Source: Ichthyophis bannanicus
Lineage: Eukaryota; Chordata; Amphibia; Gymnophiona; Ichthyophiidae
Reading direction: 5' to 3'
Length of the DNA: 64,000 nucleotides
NCBI GenBank assembly: GCA_033557465.1
Contig: CM066033.1
Location: forward strand, 1,305,875,519-1,305,939,518
Of the stretch, positions 1-10,757 are shown one piece after another. The stretch's first letter is position 1. Every line of letters begins with the position of its first letter. The notes beneath the pieces were generated by a model. The model worked only from the letters and a program-made list of their open reading frames with translations, was not told where the DNA came from and ran no database searches. A program made the position numbers and the translations under genes.

Positions 1-490
1 GTTCCATTCTTAAACAACTCCTGCCCACCTTCCCTGAATGGATGCCTGAGATCCATAGGAAGATGAGGAACCCTTGGGGGGGGGGGGGGATCTCCCCGGC
101 ATCTTAGCTAGGGAGTCCCCATATGTGAGGACTCATTCCTGCTTGTTCCTGGAGATAGCACAGTTACTTACCTGTAACAGGTGATCTCTGGGAACAGCAG
201 GAATTAGTCCTCACAACCCACCCACCTCCCCTAGGAGTTGTATCTCTCTCTCTCTCTCTCTTTCCTTTCCTCTCCTCTCTCTATTGTCTCAGCTTTAAAC
301 TCGAACTGAAGAGAGTTGGTCAGGAAGGCGGGAAGGCAGCGCGCATGCACTGTGGGAGGCCCCAAAAGCTTCCTTTCTGGGAAGCTGGGGAGCTTTCCCG
401 CGCAGGCTCCGTCGGTTCCGACGTACCCATATGTGAGGACTAATTCCTGCTGTTCCCAGAGATCACCTGTTACAGGTAAGTAACTGTGCT
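1..490 (+). mobile_element. 3' end of a DIRS retrotransposon (copy 1), cut by window start
   Basis: This is the end of a DIRS element after its recombinase gene. Positions 1-110 resemble the 3' noncoding stretch that follows the recombinase stop in copy 2 (3537-3650). An internal complementary region (about 118-213) follows, then a pyrimidine-rich spacer with a CT run (241-290), and the right terminal repeat (about 338-490). The internal region contains the reverse complement of the right end joined to a version of the left end, as expected for DIRS elements, which use it to form circles. The last matching bases are near 490. The next base enters gag sequence of another DIRS copy, so copy 1 is nested in copy 2. 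Its coding part lies left of the window. Confidence 0.85.
118..213 (+). repeat. DIRS internal complementary region of copy 1
   Basis: The stretch 157-213 is the reverse complement of the right end at about 433-490. The preceding 118-158 resembles the left-end sequence of DIRS copies in this window. A palindrome, ACCTGTAACAGGT, sits at 170-182 and is repeated near the right end at 464-477. This is the terminal-junction template known from DIRS-type elements. Confidence 0.8.
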
Positions 491-699
491 TTATCCGTCT
501 TATACCCCGCAACGGCAAAGTCAGGGTCAAGTTGCCCAAAAGGGACAACAGCAACAATTCAGACAGCAGAAGAAGTCAAAAGGCCCAAGAGCTCAACCAG
601 CTCCATAGGCTCAGCCCCCTCGAGGGCTTTGACTCCTTCCTAGAGAGCTTACCTTTCCAAATAACAGATGGCACCAAATAACAGCAGAAAATTGGACTC

Positions 700-2499
700 T
701 GTCCATTGTAGAGGAGGGGTACAAGCTTCATTTTCACAGCATGCCCCCTCCTACAATCCTAAGACAGTTAGTTCAATACCCAAATCTCTCCAGATAATCT
801 ACTGGATCAAAAGGTCTCAACACTCCTTGCTCAAGAAGCAATAGAGGAAGTACCCATTCCCCAACAGGGTACAGGGTTCTACTTCCCCTATTTTCTTATT
901 CCAAAGAAAACAGGAGGACACAGACCCATTCTAGACCTCAGAACAAATATCTGTTCTGAGAAAAGTTCAACATGATTTCTCTGGGAACTCTGCTGCCATA
1001 CCTTCAAAGTCAGGACTGGCTTTGTTCTCTAGATCTAAAAGATGCATATACTCACATTCTAATCCATCCAGATCACAGGAAATTCTTACAATTCCTTTTC
1101 AAGGGAAAACACTTCCAATACAGGGTTCTTCCTTTTGGTCTGGCTTCGGCACCAAGAGTATTCACAAAATGTATGGCAGTAGTAGCTGCATTCCTGCGAA
1201 CCCTAGGGATATTCGTTTTCCCTTACTTGGACAACTGGCTCATTTGAGTCCCCACGATTCCAGAAGCCAGCTCTGCACTATCTCGTACAATGCAAATCCT
1301 CCAATACTTGGGATTGGTCATAAACTTCCCAAAATCCCAACTTGCTCCTTCTCAGACCCTAGAGTTCATAGGAGCTTGTTTAGAAAAGAGACAGTCAAGG
1401 GCTTTCCTTCCACAGCCCCGCTGTCTTCGAATGGTGCAACTAGCTTCTCAAGCAGCGGAAAAGTCCTCCCTAACTGCTCGAGAGCTCCTGCAATTGCTGG
1501 GACATATGGCATCCACAGTTCATGTAGTTCGCTATGCTCGCCTCCACATGCGAGCAGCCCAGTGGACCCTATCCACACAATGGACACAGGCCACAGGACG
1601 TCTGTCGGACAAGATATCAAACACAACTACTGATCTTGTCCCTACAATGGTGGCAATCACTGGAGAATCTGTTAGTGGGGTCTCCTTTTCAACAACCCCT
1701 ATTCCAAGCCACCCTAACATCAGATGCATCACTGGTGGGATAGGGAGCACAACTGCACCATCTCTCCACCCAGGGTACCTAGACTCCACAGGAGGCTTGT
1801 CTTCACATAAACCTCCTGGAACTCTAAGCAATCTATCTAGTTCTTCAAGTATTCCATGCCCAGCTCAGCTACAAGACAGTCCTAGTCCAAACGGACAATC
1901 AAGTAGCCATGTTCTACGTGAATAAGCAGGGCGGAACAGGCTCTCTGTCGTTATGCAACAAAGTTTTACGACTTTGGGCCCTCGCCAGAGAGCATCAAAT
2001 TCACCTTCTCATGGTATATCTTCCAGGCATTCAAAACCTTTGGGCAGATAAAGTCAGCTGAGTACTGCTGCCTCATGAATGGTCTCTACACCTAGACCAG
2101 GTGACAAGGATATTTCAGATCTGGGGGACCCCAGACATAGACCTCTTTGCAAGTCCACTGAATGCCAAACTTCCCCGGTTCTCTTCCAGGAATCTGGCTC
2201 ACAATTACCAGGCAAGGGACGCCTTCCTCCTTCACTGGGGTCAGGACTTCCTCTATGCCTTTCCACCCATTCCCCTCATTCCCAAAACACTCTTCAAGCT
2301 TCAGAGAGACAGAGGTCGTATGATCCTCATAGCGCCATGGTGGCCACGACAAACGTGGTATCCCCTGCTTCTACATCTCTCTCAAGCTGCACCTCTGGAG
2401 TTAGGCTGTGCTCCAGACCTTCTCTCCCAAGAGAACGGGATGCTATGGCACCCGAATCCCCAATCCCTGCATCTCAGGGCCTGGTTGCTGAAAGCCTAG
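700..2499 (+). pseudogene. DIRS reverse transcriptase / RNase H / methyltransferase-like region, broken
   Basis: This is a remnant of the DIRS RT-RNase H polyprotein. The palm block with SLDLKDAYTH lies in the open frame 972-1247. The catalytic box reads YLDN rather than YLDD, so the second catalytic aspartate is lost, and a stop follows at 1245-1247. Downstream RT and RNase H parts are open at 1290-1620 and 1534-1743 in two different frames (with the RNase H core TSDAS), showing frameshifts. A later segment at 2101-2499, with DLFASPLNAKLPRF and AFPPIPL, matches the C-terminal region that in DIRS elements has been compared to Dam-type methyltransferases. The copy cannot encode a working enzyme. 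Confidence 0.8.
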
Positions 2500-3536
2500 A
2501 CCTGCAGGATCTTAACCTTTCCCAACAGGTAAAGGATATCCTTCAGGCTTTTAGAAAACCTTCCACAAGATGCTCTTACGCCTTTAAGTGGAAACGTTTT
2601 ACTATATGGTGTTCTCAAAAGGGCTTAAACCCCCTTGTGATACCTTTGGAATCGGTACTAGAGTACCTACTTCATTTATCAAATTCTGGCTTAAAGACAA
2701 ATTCAGTAAGAGTCCATCTTAGTGCAATTGAAGCTTCCTATAAGCCTCTAAATGGACAGCTAATTTCCTCTCATCCACTCATAGCAAGATTTATGAAAGG
2801 TCTTCTCTTAACAAAGCCTCCCATCAGGCCACCACCGGTGACATGGGATTTAAATCTAGTTCTCAGACAGCTCATGAATCCGCCCTTTGAACCTTTAGCC
2901 ACAACAACCCTAAAGCTTTTATCCTGGAAGGTCATCTTCCTAATTGCAATCACCTCCGCACGTTGCATTAGTGAATTGCAATCTTTAGTGGCTGATCCCC
3001 CTTATACAAGGTTTCACCATGATAAAGTTGTTCTCAGAACTCATCCACATTTTATGCCAAAGGTGGTTTCGCCTTTTCATCTAAATCAATCGATTTACCT
3101 TCCTGTATTCTTTCTGAGGCCTCATGCCTCTAATGCAGAAAGGAACCTTCATACTTTGGACTGTAAAAGAGCCTTGGCTTTTTACCTACAATGAACACAG
3201 CAACATAGAAAGTCTTCTCAACTTTTTGTTGCTTTTGATTCTAGTCATTTGGGACGTCCAGTCTCCAAAAGAACTCTATCTAAATGGATTGCACAATGCA
3301 TATCCTTTACTTATGAGAGTAAGGGTCCTCCTCTTCAAGGCCATATCACAGCACATAATGTGAGAGCCATGGTAGCCTCTATGGCAAACCTTCACTCTGT
3401 GTCTATCGATGACATCTGCCGAGCAGCCACCTGGACTTTGGTGCACACCTTCACAGCCCACTACTGCCTAGATAAAGCCTCCCGTCGGGATGCCTTCTTT
3501 GGCCAGGCTATTCTTCAACATCTCTTTCAGACTTAA
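2500..3536 (+). pseudogene. DIRS tyrosine recombinase, interrupted by one stop
   Basis: The frame is open from about 2500 to 3191, then has a TGA at 3192-3194, and is open again in the same frame to the terminal TAA at 3534-3536. It carries an N-terminal helical SAM-like region (KPSTRCSYAFKWKRF), the first catalytic arginine in TSARCISEL, the H-x-x-R box AHNVRAM and the nucleophile tyrosine in AHYCLD. In DIRS elements this enzyme integrates a circular DNA intermediate without target duplication. With one stop, it is the best-preserved gene of copy 2. Confidence 0.82.
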
Positions 3537-3656
3537 TTCAACTCCTACCCACCAACCCTCGTAAGATGCCAGAGATCCATGGGAGGAAGCATGGCCCACC
3601 TCACTATAGGTGGCAGCTTCCTGGGGCCATCTCCCCGGCATCTTCAGCTAGGGAGT

Positions 3657-4288
3657 CCCCATATGTGAAGACAACCCAGTAAGAAGCGTGGACTGCAAAC
3701 AAGCGGACGTGTAGAAATAAAACCTTTATTAAATAAATACACTTCAGCCACTGGCCCAACACAGGCCGTGTTTCGTAAAAACCTTCCTCAGGGGCAATGA
3801 ATGGCTAAAAAACAAAAAACACTTAAAATTAAAAACAGAAAAAATAAATAAATATTAAAAAGAACATAGAGAATGAACTAAGACATATAAATAAAACATG
3901 CCAATCTAAACAAATAAAATATGAAAACAAAATAAAGTACAGCCAATATACGGAGCTAAAAAAGAATCAAAAGAATATTGTATAACAATTTTGCATAATA
4001 GGAGAAATAAAATGATATTGAATACCAATAAAACAGATACTTAAATGTCTAATAATGTAAAATCATAAATATAAAAAAATATAAAAAACATAATACATCA
4101 GATACTTAAATATCAAATAATGTAAAACAATAAATATAAATTATGAAAAATAAGTTAACAACTTATAATTAAACATTTAAATAAATAAATATGTAAATGT
4201 GAACAATTATATTAAAACTCAATATAATAAAAAAAACTTGGTGCACGTGGACCCGTGCTTGTTGTGTTGGACCCTCCCCATATGTGAA
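3657..4288 (-). mobile_element. Penelope-like tail inserted in DIRS copy 2
   Basis: The 13-bp sequence CCCCATATGTGAA is found at both 3657-3669 and 4276-4288, flanking a 606-bp AT-rich insert. Near its left end the reverse strand reads a CUGAGGA ... GAAAC block typical of Penelope-like tails (3751-3805). The rest is A/T-rich with no coding capacity. The flanking repeat belongs to the interrupted DIRS internal region, which supports a target duplication. Alternative: the block 3673-4864 entered as a whole between short AAGAC repeats (3668-3672 and 4863-4867). Confidence 0.55.
3751..3805 (-). ncRNA. Hammerhead-like motif in second Penelope tail
   Basis: On the minus strand: stem I in two parts (GCCAT with GTGGC, GCCC with GGGC), exact core CUGAGGA (3791-3785), then GAAA, stem III ACAC/GUGU and a GUU triplet. 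Stem II is weak: only GU/AC pairs can form across a U-rich loop. It belongs to a different Penelope family from the 34-38-kb one. Confidence 0.45.
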
Positions 4289-4864
4289 ATCACATAACCA
4301 ACCACTGTTCACTCCTCCTTTCTCCCCTTTTCCGTTAATCTCACCCCTGTGCCCCCAGCAAATTAGCCTTTAACACGCAAATGTATGTCGTTATCCCTCA
4401 AGCCATGTTCACGATGAATAGTGCCTAGTTGATATCTTACTACTGTTATCAACCTGTATATAGTCCCATGATGTATATAGTTAGCCTGTGTTCCATGTTC
4501 AATACCCTGTTATTTATTTATTATTTATTTATTTAACATCTCTTATATACCGCGCTATTAAAATCAGCGCGGTGTACATCGAACAAAATATACTGCAATG
4601 TGTACAGGTAACATCGAGTTTACAGAGAACAGGGGAATATAAAACATGGAATAACAGGGATAACTATGTACAATAAACAATATACTATTTATATGCTTTA
4701 ATTATGTACCATATTTAAACTCGAGTGAATATTGAACATGTTCAATGTAAAACGCAGTGTGGCTTTTCCTGCTGTGCGAGTTTTGTTACCTGTGAACTGC
4801 GCTGATGGTAAATAGTGCGGTATAGAAAAACTATAAATAAATAAATAAATAAAAATAAAATAAA
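4289..4864 (+). mobile_element. Unclassified A-tailed retroelement with nested SINE-like 3' end
   Basis: This stretch separates the Penelope tail from the resumption of DIRS sequence at 4865. It ends in an AATAAATAAATA-type tail. It contains TTTATTTATTTAACATCTC followed by TATACCGCGC (about 4510-4570), a signature that also occurs near 22195 and 56395 (inverted) and 26790. I do not recognise a coding region. A retroelement insertion is the simplest reading. Confidence 0.45.
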
Positions 4865-5226
4865 GACTACATTCCTGCTTGTTCCTGGAAATAGCATAGT
4901 TACTCACCTGTAACAGGTGATCTCCGGGAACAGCAGGAATTTAGTCTTCACAACCCACCCACCTCCCCTAGGAGTTGTCTCTCTATCTCGCTGTCTCTTC
5001 CCTCTTTCCCTCTATCCTTTCACTCAGCTACAAACCTAACTGAAGAGGGACAGTTGGAAAGGTGGGAAGGCAGCACGCATGTGCTGAGGGATGCGCCCAA
5101 AAGCATTCCTATTGAACGCTGGGGAGCATTCCCGCGCAGGCTCCATCGGTACCGACGATACCCATATGTGAAGACTAAATTCCTGCTGTTCCTGGAGATC
5201 ATCTGTTACAGGTGAGTAACTACGCT

Positions 5227-5850
5227 ATATTGTTCCATGGTATGACAGCACCTTGAATATTGTGTGCAATTCTGGTCACTGTATCTTAAAAAGGATATAG
5301 CGTTATTAGAAAAGGTACAGAGAAGAGCCACCAAAATGGTAAAGGGGATGGAAGGATACTCCTATGAGGAAAAGCTTAAAAAGTTAGGGCTTTTCATCCT
5401 GGAAAAGAGACAACTGAGGGGAGATATGATAGAGGTCTATAAATTAATGAATGGAGTGGAACAGGTAAAACGTAGATCGATTGTTTACACCATCAAAAGT
5501 TGAAAGACTAGGGGTCATGTATTGAAGCTATCTTTAAGACTAATAAGAGAAAATATTTTTTCACTCAACACGTAATCAAACTCTGGAATTTATTACCGGA
5601 GGATGTAGTAAAAGCTGTTAGTGTAGCTGGGCTTAAAAAAGGTTTGGACAAGTTCCTGGTGGAAAGGACCATAAACCATTATTAAAGAGGACCTGGGAAA
5701 TCTACTGCTTCCCCAATACAAGCATTGTGGAACTTGTGTGTCTTTTTGGGAAACTGCTAGGTACTTGTGACCTGGAAAGCCACTGTTGGAAACAGGATAC
5801 AGGGCTTGATGGGCCTTGGTCTGATCCAGTATGGCATATCTTATGTTCTT
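5227..5850 (+). mobile_element. CR1 LINE 3' fragment
   Basis: The sequence encodes the C-terminal end of a CR1 ORF2: [30 protein letters not shown], read here in two pieces near 5300-5400, followed by [13 protein letters not shown]. The usual 3' noncoding part follows with its 'aacaggatacagggcttgatgggcc' type ending near 5790-5820. Nearly the same protein segment is on the minus strand at 25078-25608. A stop and small shifts break the frame after 5500. The upstream part of this CR1 would lie left of the window, because DIRS copy 2 is inserted in it. Confidence 0.85.
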
Positions 5851-7128
5851 AATTCAGGTATTCAGAGGCACTGCCTGGACAGTAGCCTCCTCTGAATATC
5901 TGGATTGTGCATTCACTATGGGCCTGATTCTGAGACGTGAATAGCTGGGCTGAATGTCCCGGCAGGATGTGCAGCCCCGCCATTCATTGGGACTATATGC
6001 TGCCTCACTTTTTCCCCGCATGCACAGAGCCGCTGTGCAGGGAGAGCTGGATGGGGTGGGAGGGGGCGGGGAGGTGGGGAGAGGAGGACGGGCCAAGTAC
6101 CCTGTATGTCTGGTGGGTAGGCGATCGATGAGCCGCTTATTGGGCCCCGCACCCCCTCTAAAGAAGGAAGCAGCATCAGGTGAGGCCCTTCTGCCCAATC
6201 ACAGCCCTGGCAGGCCCGCCGAAGGTCGGGTAGCAGGGAATCCACCTCTGTCTGCATGTTGGGCCTTTGGTGCTCCTGCTGGGTGTCTTGGTGCCATGGC
6301 AATGGGACACCATGGCACTAGCACACAAGCAGGAGCATAGGAGGGCTGGCCGTGCTGCTGTAAGGACATCTCCTGTGGTGGATACAGGGGCATACCAGGC
6401 CTTCTTGGTGCTCGATCCTGCAACTGCTGGAATGTCTAGCTCCTGGAGTGCAGAACCAGGTACAATCCAGGCCCATCCACTGTTTGAACGTCCAGATGAC
6501 CAAGACTTGCCCCTTTTAGGATCAGGCTCTATCTGAATAATCACCGCTATTGTGTGGATTGTGGCAGTTTTTCAGTTGCTATCTGGATAAGCTATCTAGG
6601 TAGCATGGAAGAGAGCGTTTTGCTGCCCTACATTATCTGGATAGCAGCACTGAAAATCACGTCTCCCCCTGGCTCCACCCCCAGACTGCCCTAGAACTAT
6701 CCGGATATAGCCGAGGCGGAATAAAGATGATCCACAGCACTATCAGATAGTGCCGCTGAGTATCTGTTACAGGTAGCAGATGCTGCATAAGGATAAACCC
6801 TTTTGAATATTGGCCCCTGGTCTATGTTGAACTTCTAGGAAAAGAAGACAAACCTGTTTGAGGTCTAGTAGCTAATAAAGGGAAAGGAGTTTTCTGAAGA
6901 TGCATTTAACATTATAAGCGCTAGTTAGAAACGGGCAACCAGAGCTTTATCTTTATCTTTATTCAGGCTTGTAATATACCACTCAACACACAAGCATCTG
7001 AGCGGTTTACAATACATCAAGCTTGTGCATCAACAAGAAAATGTTTTGTCGGAAGGTTTGTAAAGGGGAGGAGCAATTCCCACAGTGCAAACATTCCATT
7101 TCATTCATAACTTCGTAGCAAAGACTTA
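5851..7128. other. Non-coding repeat-derived stretch
   Basis: No gene is seen. A segment at 5918-6530 opens with GGGCCTGATTCTG and ends near AGGATCAGGCT, which suggests a weak inverted-repeat pair. The part at 6540-6800 repeats 'atctggata' and 'gccgctgagtatc' phrases that recur at 12300, 38640, 51600 and 54700, a dispersed non-autonomous family. A SINE-like 3' end with 'tttatctttattcaggcttgtaatatacc' is at 6946-7020. Confidence 0.5.
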
Positions 7129-7333
7129 GGGGCATGTTTACTAAACATTCCTAACGTGCGGGGCCGTGCTAGTGTGCCTGTGCCATATAAGGAGTGGGCG
7201 GTTCAGGCAGAAAATAGAAAAAAAACGGTAGTAAGCAACCGGACGTGTGTGCGTCGCGCTAATGTGCGGGGGTCGACATTAGCGCGTGGAAAGGAAAGTG
7301 GCGCGCTGCTGAGTATACAAAACAACAGAGCCG

Positions 7334-7386
7334 TGGTACAACGGTGAAGACACTGACCAATGGTGCAGGGGCCATGGGTTCAATCC
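7334..7386 (+). other. tRNA-like Pol III module A1
   Basis: A perfect A-box match, TGGTACAACGG (7334-7344, consensus TRGYNNARNGG), is followed 33 bp later by a perfect B box, GTTCAATCC (7378-7386, consensus GWTCRANNC). The surrounding sequence has the look of a tRNA-derived promoter, but I could not draw a full cloverleaf. It corresponds to module B3 in element B. Confidence 0.6.
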
Positions 7387-7470
7387 CACAGTGTGCGCAA
7401 CGACAAAGGTCAGCTGAGGCAGTAACTGTAATGATTAACATTATTTTAGGAGGCAAATTAATTTGGAACG

Positions 7471-7640
7471 GCATAAGGCGGCGCACAGTTATTTTTGGGC
7501 GGCAGAAAGCGGTGCACAGTGCTTTTTGGGCGGCATAAGGCGGCGCACAGTTATTTTTGGGCAGCAGAAGGCGGCGCACTGGTCCCCTTGGGCGGCAGAA
7601 GGCGGCGCGCTGATAGGCACAAGGCGGCGCGCTGATACAC
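7471..7640 (+). repeat. Tandem repeat inside element A
   Basis: Four to six imperfect copies of a roughly 35-45-bp unit contain GGCATAAGGCGGCGCACAG followed by TTATTTTTGGGC. Copies differ by G/A changes and by length. The matching position in element B lacks this array, so it expanded after the two copies separated. Confidence 0.8.
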
Positions 7641-7659
7641 AAGCACAGGAACAGAGCCA

Positions 7660-7712
7660 CAGCACAATGGTTAAAACACTGACCAATGGTGCAGGGAGCA
7701 GGGGTTCAACTC
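7660..7712 (+). other. tRNA-like Pol III module A2
   Basis: CAGCACAATGG (7660-7670) matches the A box except for its first base. GTTCAACTC (7704-7712) matches the B box. The intervening ACACTGACCAATGGTGCAGG is shared with module A1, so A2 is probably a duplicate of A1 flanking the 7471-7640 array. Confidence 0.5.
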
Positions 7713-8110
7713 CTTACAATGCCCAGTGAAAAATGCCTGCTGAGGCAGTATGTATTATGTTGAGGAGTGCTGTAGGAGGCTGTATAATTATATTTTGTTA
7801 TCACTACTAGCAAACGCACTCTCCCAGCATGTTAACATACGGCGGCCCATAAGGCACATGTTACAGTGCACTGTTCGCCAAGGCACCCTTGAATGACCCC
7901 TATAGGGCAGCATGTATGTTGCGACACAGGATAATGTATAGTGCACCCTATAGGGATGGCAACCATAAGGTGGCCTACAGGGCACCCTATGAAGCACCCT
8001 CAGAGGCACCTAATGGGTATAGTAAGCTGAGGGTGGTCTTGCCGGCATAGACATATGTACAGTAAATAAAAATAAAGCTGTGGACAGCACTACCAAAGGG
8101 CCCCACTGTG

Positions 8111-8163
8111 GGTTTGAACCCATGACCTCTGGCTGCACAGGCAGTGATGTAACCATTGCGCTA
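8111..8163 (-). other. tRNA-like Pol III module A3
   Basis: On the minus strand a perfect A box, TAGCGCAATGG (8163-8153), is followed by a perfect B box, GTTCAAACC (8119-8111). Both boxes are preserved in spacing in the homologous module B2 of element B (31477-31529), although the B2 A box has one mismatch. Confidence 0.6.
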
Positions 8164-9347
8164 CAGCTCCATAGCTGTAAGCAGGCCCCTGGCTGGCTGC
8201 AGATAGCCTACACGTCACCTCACAGACAGTCTGCTGGTGTCAACAGGATAGGGTTAGGCCACCCGTACCCATGATGCACTGCACATGCAAATTAGCTGTC
8301 CGCAGATGGACACAAGATGGGGAATGCACCCCCACAGCACCTCGGCCCTGTTGGGGGAAGTGACCGGGTGCACCCACACAGCACCTTGGCCTAGTAGGGG
8401 GCACTGACCGGGTGTTTTACTGGCACAGAGTAGCCACACACCGTTACATCGTGCGGGTACTGTGCTCACCCTGAGTGTGCAATGAGGTGGCCAGGACCAG
8501 GTCAACAACACCTGCCATGGCTGATGGAGGCCAAGCGGGCGTTCCAAAGCAGTGTTAATGTGTAAGATAGCTAGTTTCTGCACAAACACCATGGATATCC
8601 CTGTCTGCCGCCATCAGGCACCCCCCCCCCAGTGGCAAACATGGTCCCCATCAAGGGATCCACACTCTACCTCCCTGCAAAGGTGGCAGTAGAGGGCAAC
8701 ATCAACCCCAGTCCTGCTGAGGAACACCACCACCCCCCCCCCAGGCAGGCAGCTCCATACACAGCCATAACACAATAGCAGACAGACATAAGCCCAGGGT
8801 ATGGTAAGCTGCACTCCACCACCAGATATTCACCTGCAGCAAGCCAACAGCCACTGCACCCTGCAAGCCATTATAGCAAGACATTTACCAGCTACAAACA
8901 GTCTGCTGGTTAGTCCATAGTGCATGTTCCCAATGGAGATGCATGCACCCAGAACTGGGCTGTCTGCATACACAGCAAGCAGATAGATCAGTGACTGGGC
9001 CCCAAAGAGAAACCCATATCTATCACATGAGAGAACTACTATACAGCACTATGGGGGAGCCTAGCCATGCTGTGGTCACTGCACAGTCAGGGTGAGCATG
9101 ATCCCCCAGAAGGACATGCTTTGGCCACCCTGTCTGTGTAGGTGGTGGCCGGACACTACAATAGCCCAGCCAATGTCCCTGCCAGGGCCCTATGCCCAGT
9201 GCAGATGCATCCTGGCCACGTCACCCTGCCCTGGCTATACCCATGGTACCTTGCACCTCATTATGCACATTGACTGGCCAATACTGGCAACAGTGCTGGC
9301 AGTGCGGGCTGTTGAAGGGGCTTGCAGCCAACACCCACTGTATAGAC

Positions 9348-9893
9348 CAGGGGTGGGCACCTCCGGTCCTGGAGGGCCGCAGACCAGTCAGGTTTTCGGG
9401 ATATCCCTAATGAACATGCATGAGATATATATGCATTAGAGATATCCTGCCAACCTGACTGGTTTGTGGCCCTCCAGGGCTGGATTTGGAGACCCCTGCC
9501 TTACACCTCTGTCATTTAAGATCGTGAGTGGGCAAGGTACAGATGTCCTAGACATCGAAAGGGTATATAGAATGTGTCACATTCCTCCTTGATTCTCACC
9601 ACCACCAAAAAGTTGTCTAATAGACAATTTTTTGGTGGTGGTGAGAAGTGAGGAGGACTGTGATAAATTCTATCTAACCTTTTTGATGTCTTGGACATCT
9701 GCACCTTGTCCACTCACAATCTTAAATGACAGAGGTGTAAGGCAGGGGTCTCCAGATCCAGCCCTGGAGGGCCACAAACCAGTCAGGTTGGCAGGATATC
9801 TCTAATGCATATATATCTCATGCATATTCATTAGAGTTATCCCGAAAACCTGACTGGTCTGCGGCCCTCCAGGACCAGGTTTGCCCACCCCTG
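9348..9893. mobile_element. 546-bp composite palindromic hAT-like MITE
   Basis: The outer ends are CAGGGGTGGGCA and its reverse complement, flanked by the 8-bp duplication GTATAGAC (9340-9347 and 9894-9901), the size typical of hAT transposons. The unit consists of a 150-bp MITE (9348-9501), a central hairpin segment centred near 9618 (CACCACCACC...GGTGGTGGTG), and a second MITE in inverted orientation (about 9740-9893). Element B has the empty site (reverse complement near 30225), proving that this whole block entered element A as one insertion. Confidence 0.85.
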
Positions 9894-10329
9894 GTATAGA
9901 CAGACACACACTTCCACACCTCTGCCATCATGGTGCTACGATTGAGGGGGTAAGTAGCCTTGCCCACCAAACCGGTCCTGAGCACGGCAAGGCATGGATA
10001 TGGTACGCATTACAGCTGGTGGTCACTCCCCAGGGTGGTAAGCACCGTCAGAGGCCAGGCCTGGAGCATGCCCCGCAAACACCTAACAGATTGTTTGGAT
10101 GGGGTCAACTAGCAGTATGTACGTAACGTATGGATAACTGCCTGCCTGTGCTCCTAGCAAACGTCTCCGAGCTGTGTACCGTATACCTCAGGTGTAGGGT
10201 GACATTGGTAAGTTATGCAAGTGCTCGTTTTGGGTGCTGCATGCACGGTCCAATGTTCTGCCTTTCCAGGAGACATTGGCCAATGGGGCCTGTGGGTGTG
10301 GGTGTGTCTGCCCTTGATGGCTGCTGCTT

Positions 10330-10535
10330 TACGGCACAGATTCCCAACTCCAGTCCAGGTTTGCATCACACTGTTCGGGTTTTCCTGCTATCCCTCATGA
10401 ATATGCATGGGCTACATCTACATGCCATGGGGGTGGTGCATAGATATACAGCACAGGCATTTGTATGGGTGTCAGCATGGAACCTGACTGGTGTGTGGCC
10501 CACCAGGACTGCATTTGGGTGATTCTGCTCTAGGT
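10330..10535. mobile_element. Old hAT-like MITE shared by elements A and B
   Basis: The imperfect hairpin begins near 'attcccaactccagtcc' and ends near 'ccaccaggactgcatttggg', with ATGAATATGCATG in the inner arm. The corresponding position in element B (29420-29810) holds the same repeat in opposite orientation. It was therefore present before the A and B copies diverged. Confidence 0.55.
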
Positions 10536-10685
10536 ACTGCCCCTGTTCATGGTGTCTGTGCTCAGTGGGGTAAAAGATAGATATCTTACCATTGCATATG
10601 TCCCCGCCATGAAAGGTGTGTCCTTACTATCACTGTTTAGTTGTGGGAAAAATATGTGGGCAGGATTGGCAGTAGCCCCAGCTGG

Positions 10686-10757
10686 GCTTTGAACCTGTGA
10701 CCTTCTGTTCTTGTATGCAGTGTCTGTGTGCACTGCACCACTGTGTAGCCACAGATT
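10686..10757 (-). other. tRNA-like module A4 (degenerate A box)
   Basis: On the minus strand the B box GTTCAAAGC (10694-10686) is perfect. The A-box region GGCTACACAGTGG is recognisable but off consensus. The module is collinear with B1 of element B (29197-29262). Confidence 0.45.

Larger units (their letters stand above)
491..5226 (+). mobile_element. Decayed DIRS retrotransposon (copy 2) with nested insertions
   Basis: The copy starts abruptly inside the C-terminal part of gag (a Q-rich stretch after the conserved F-Y-P, 491-610), because copy 1 is inserted there. It continues through reverse transcriptase, RNase H, a methyltransferase-like segment and tyrosine recombinase (to 3536), then the 3' noncoding part. 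Its internal complementary region is broken in two (3646-3672 and 4865-4950) by about 1.2 kb of inserted DNA. The right terminal repeat is at about 5070-5226, again with a CATCTGTTACAGGTG palindrome-like core and GTGAGT. Beyond 5226 the sequence is CR1, so copy 2 sits inside a CR1 copy. Confidence 0.85.

Noticed and set aside
1022..1633. 203-codon open frame in DIRS copy 2
   Set aside because: Out of frame with the RT motifs seen at 972-1247; an alternative-frame shadow.
5918..6530. TIR transposon bounded by GGGCCTGATTCTG and AGGATCAGGCT
   Set aside because: Ends match over only about 11 bases and the flanking repeat CTAT is too short to trust.
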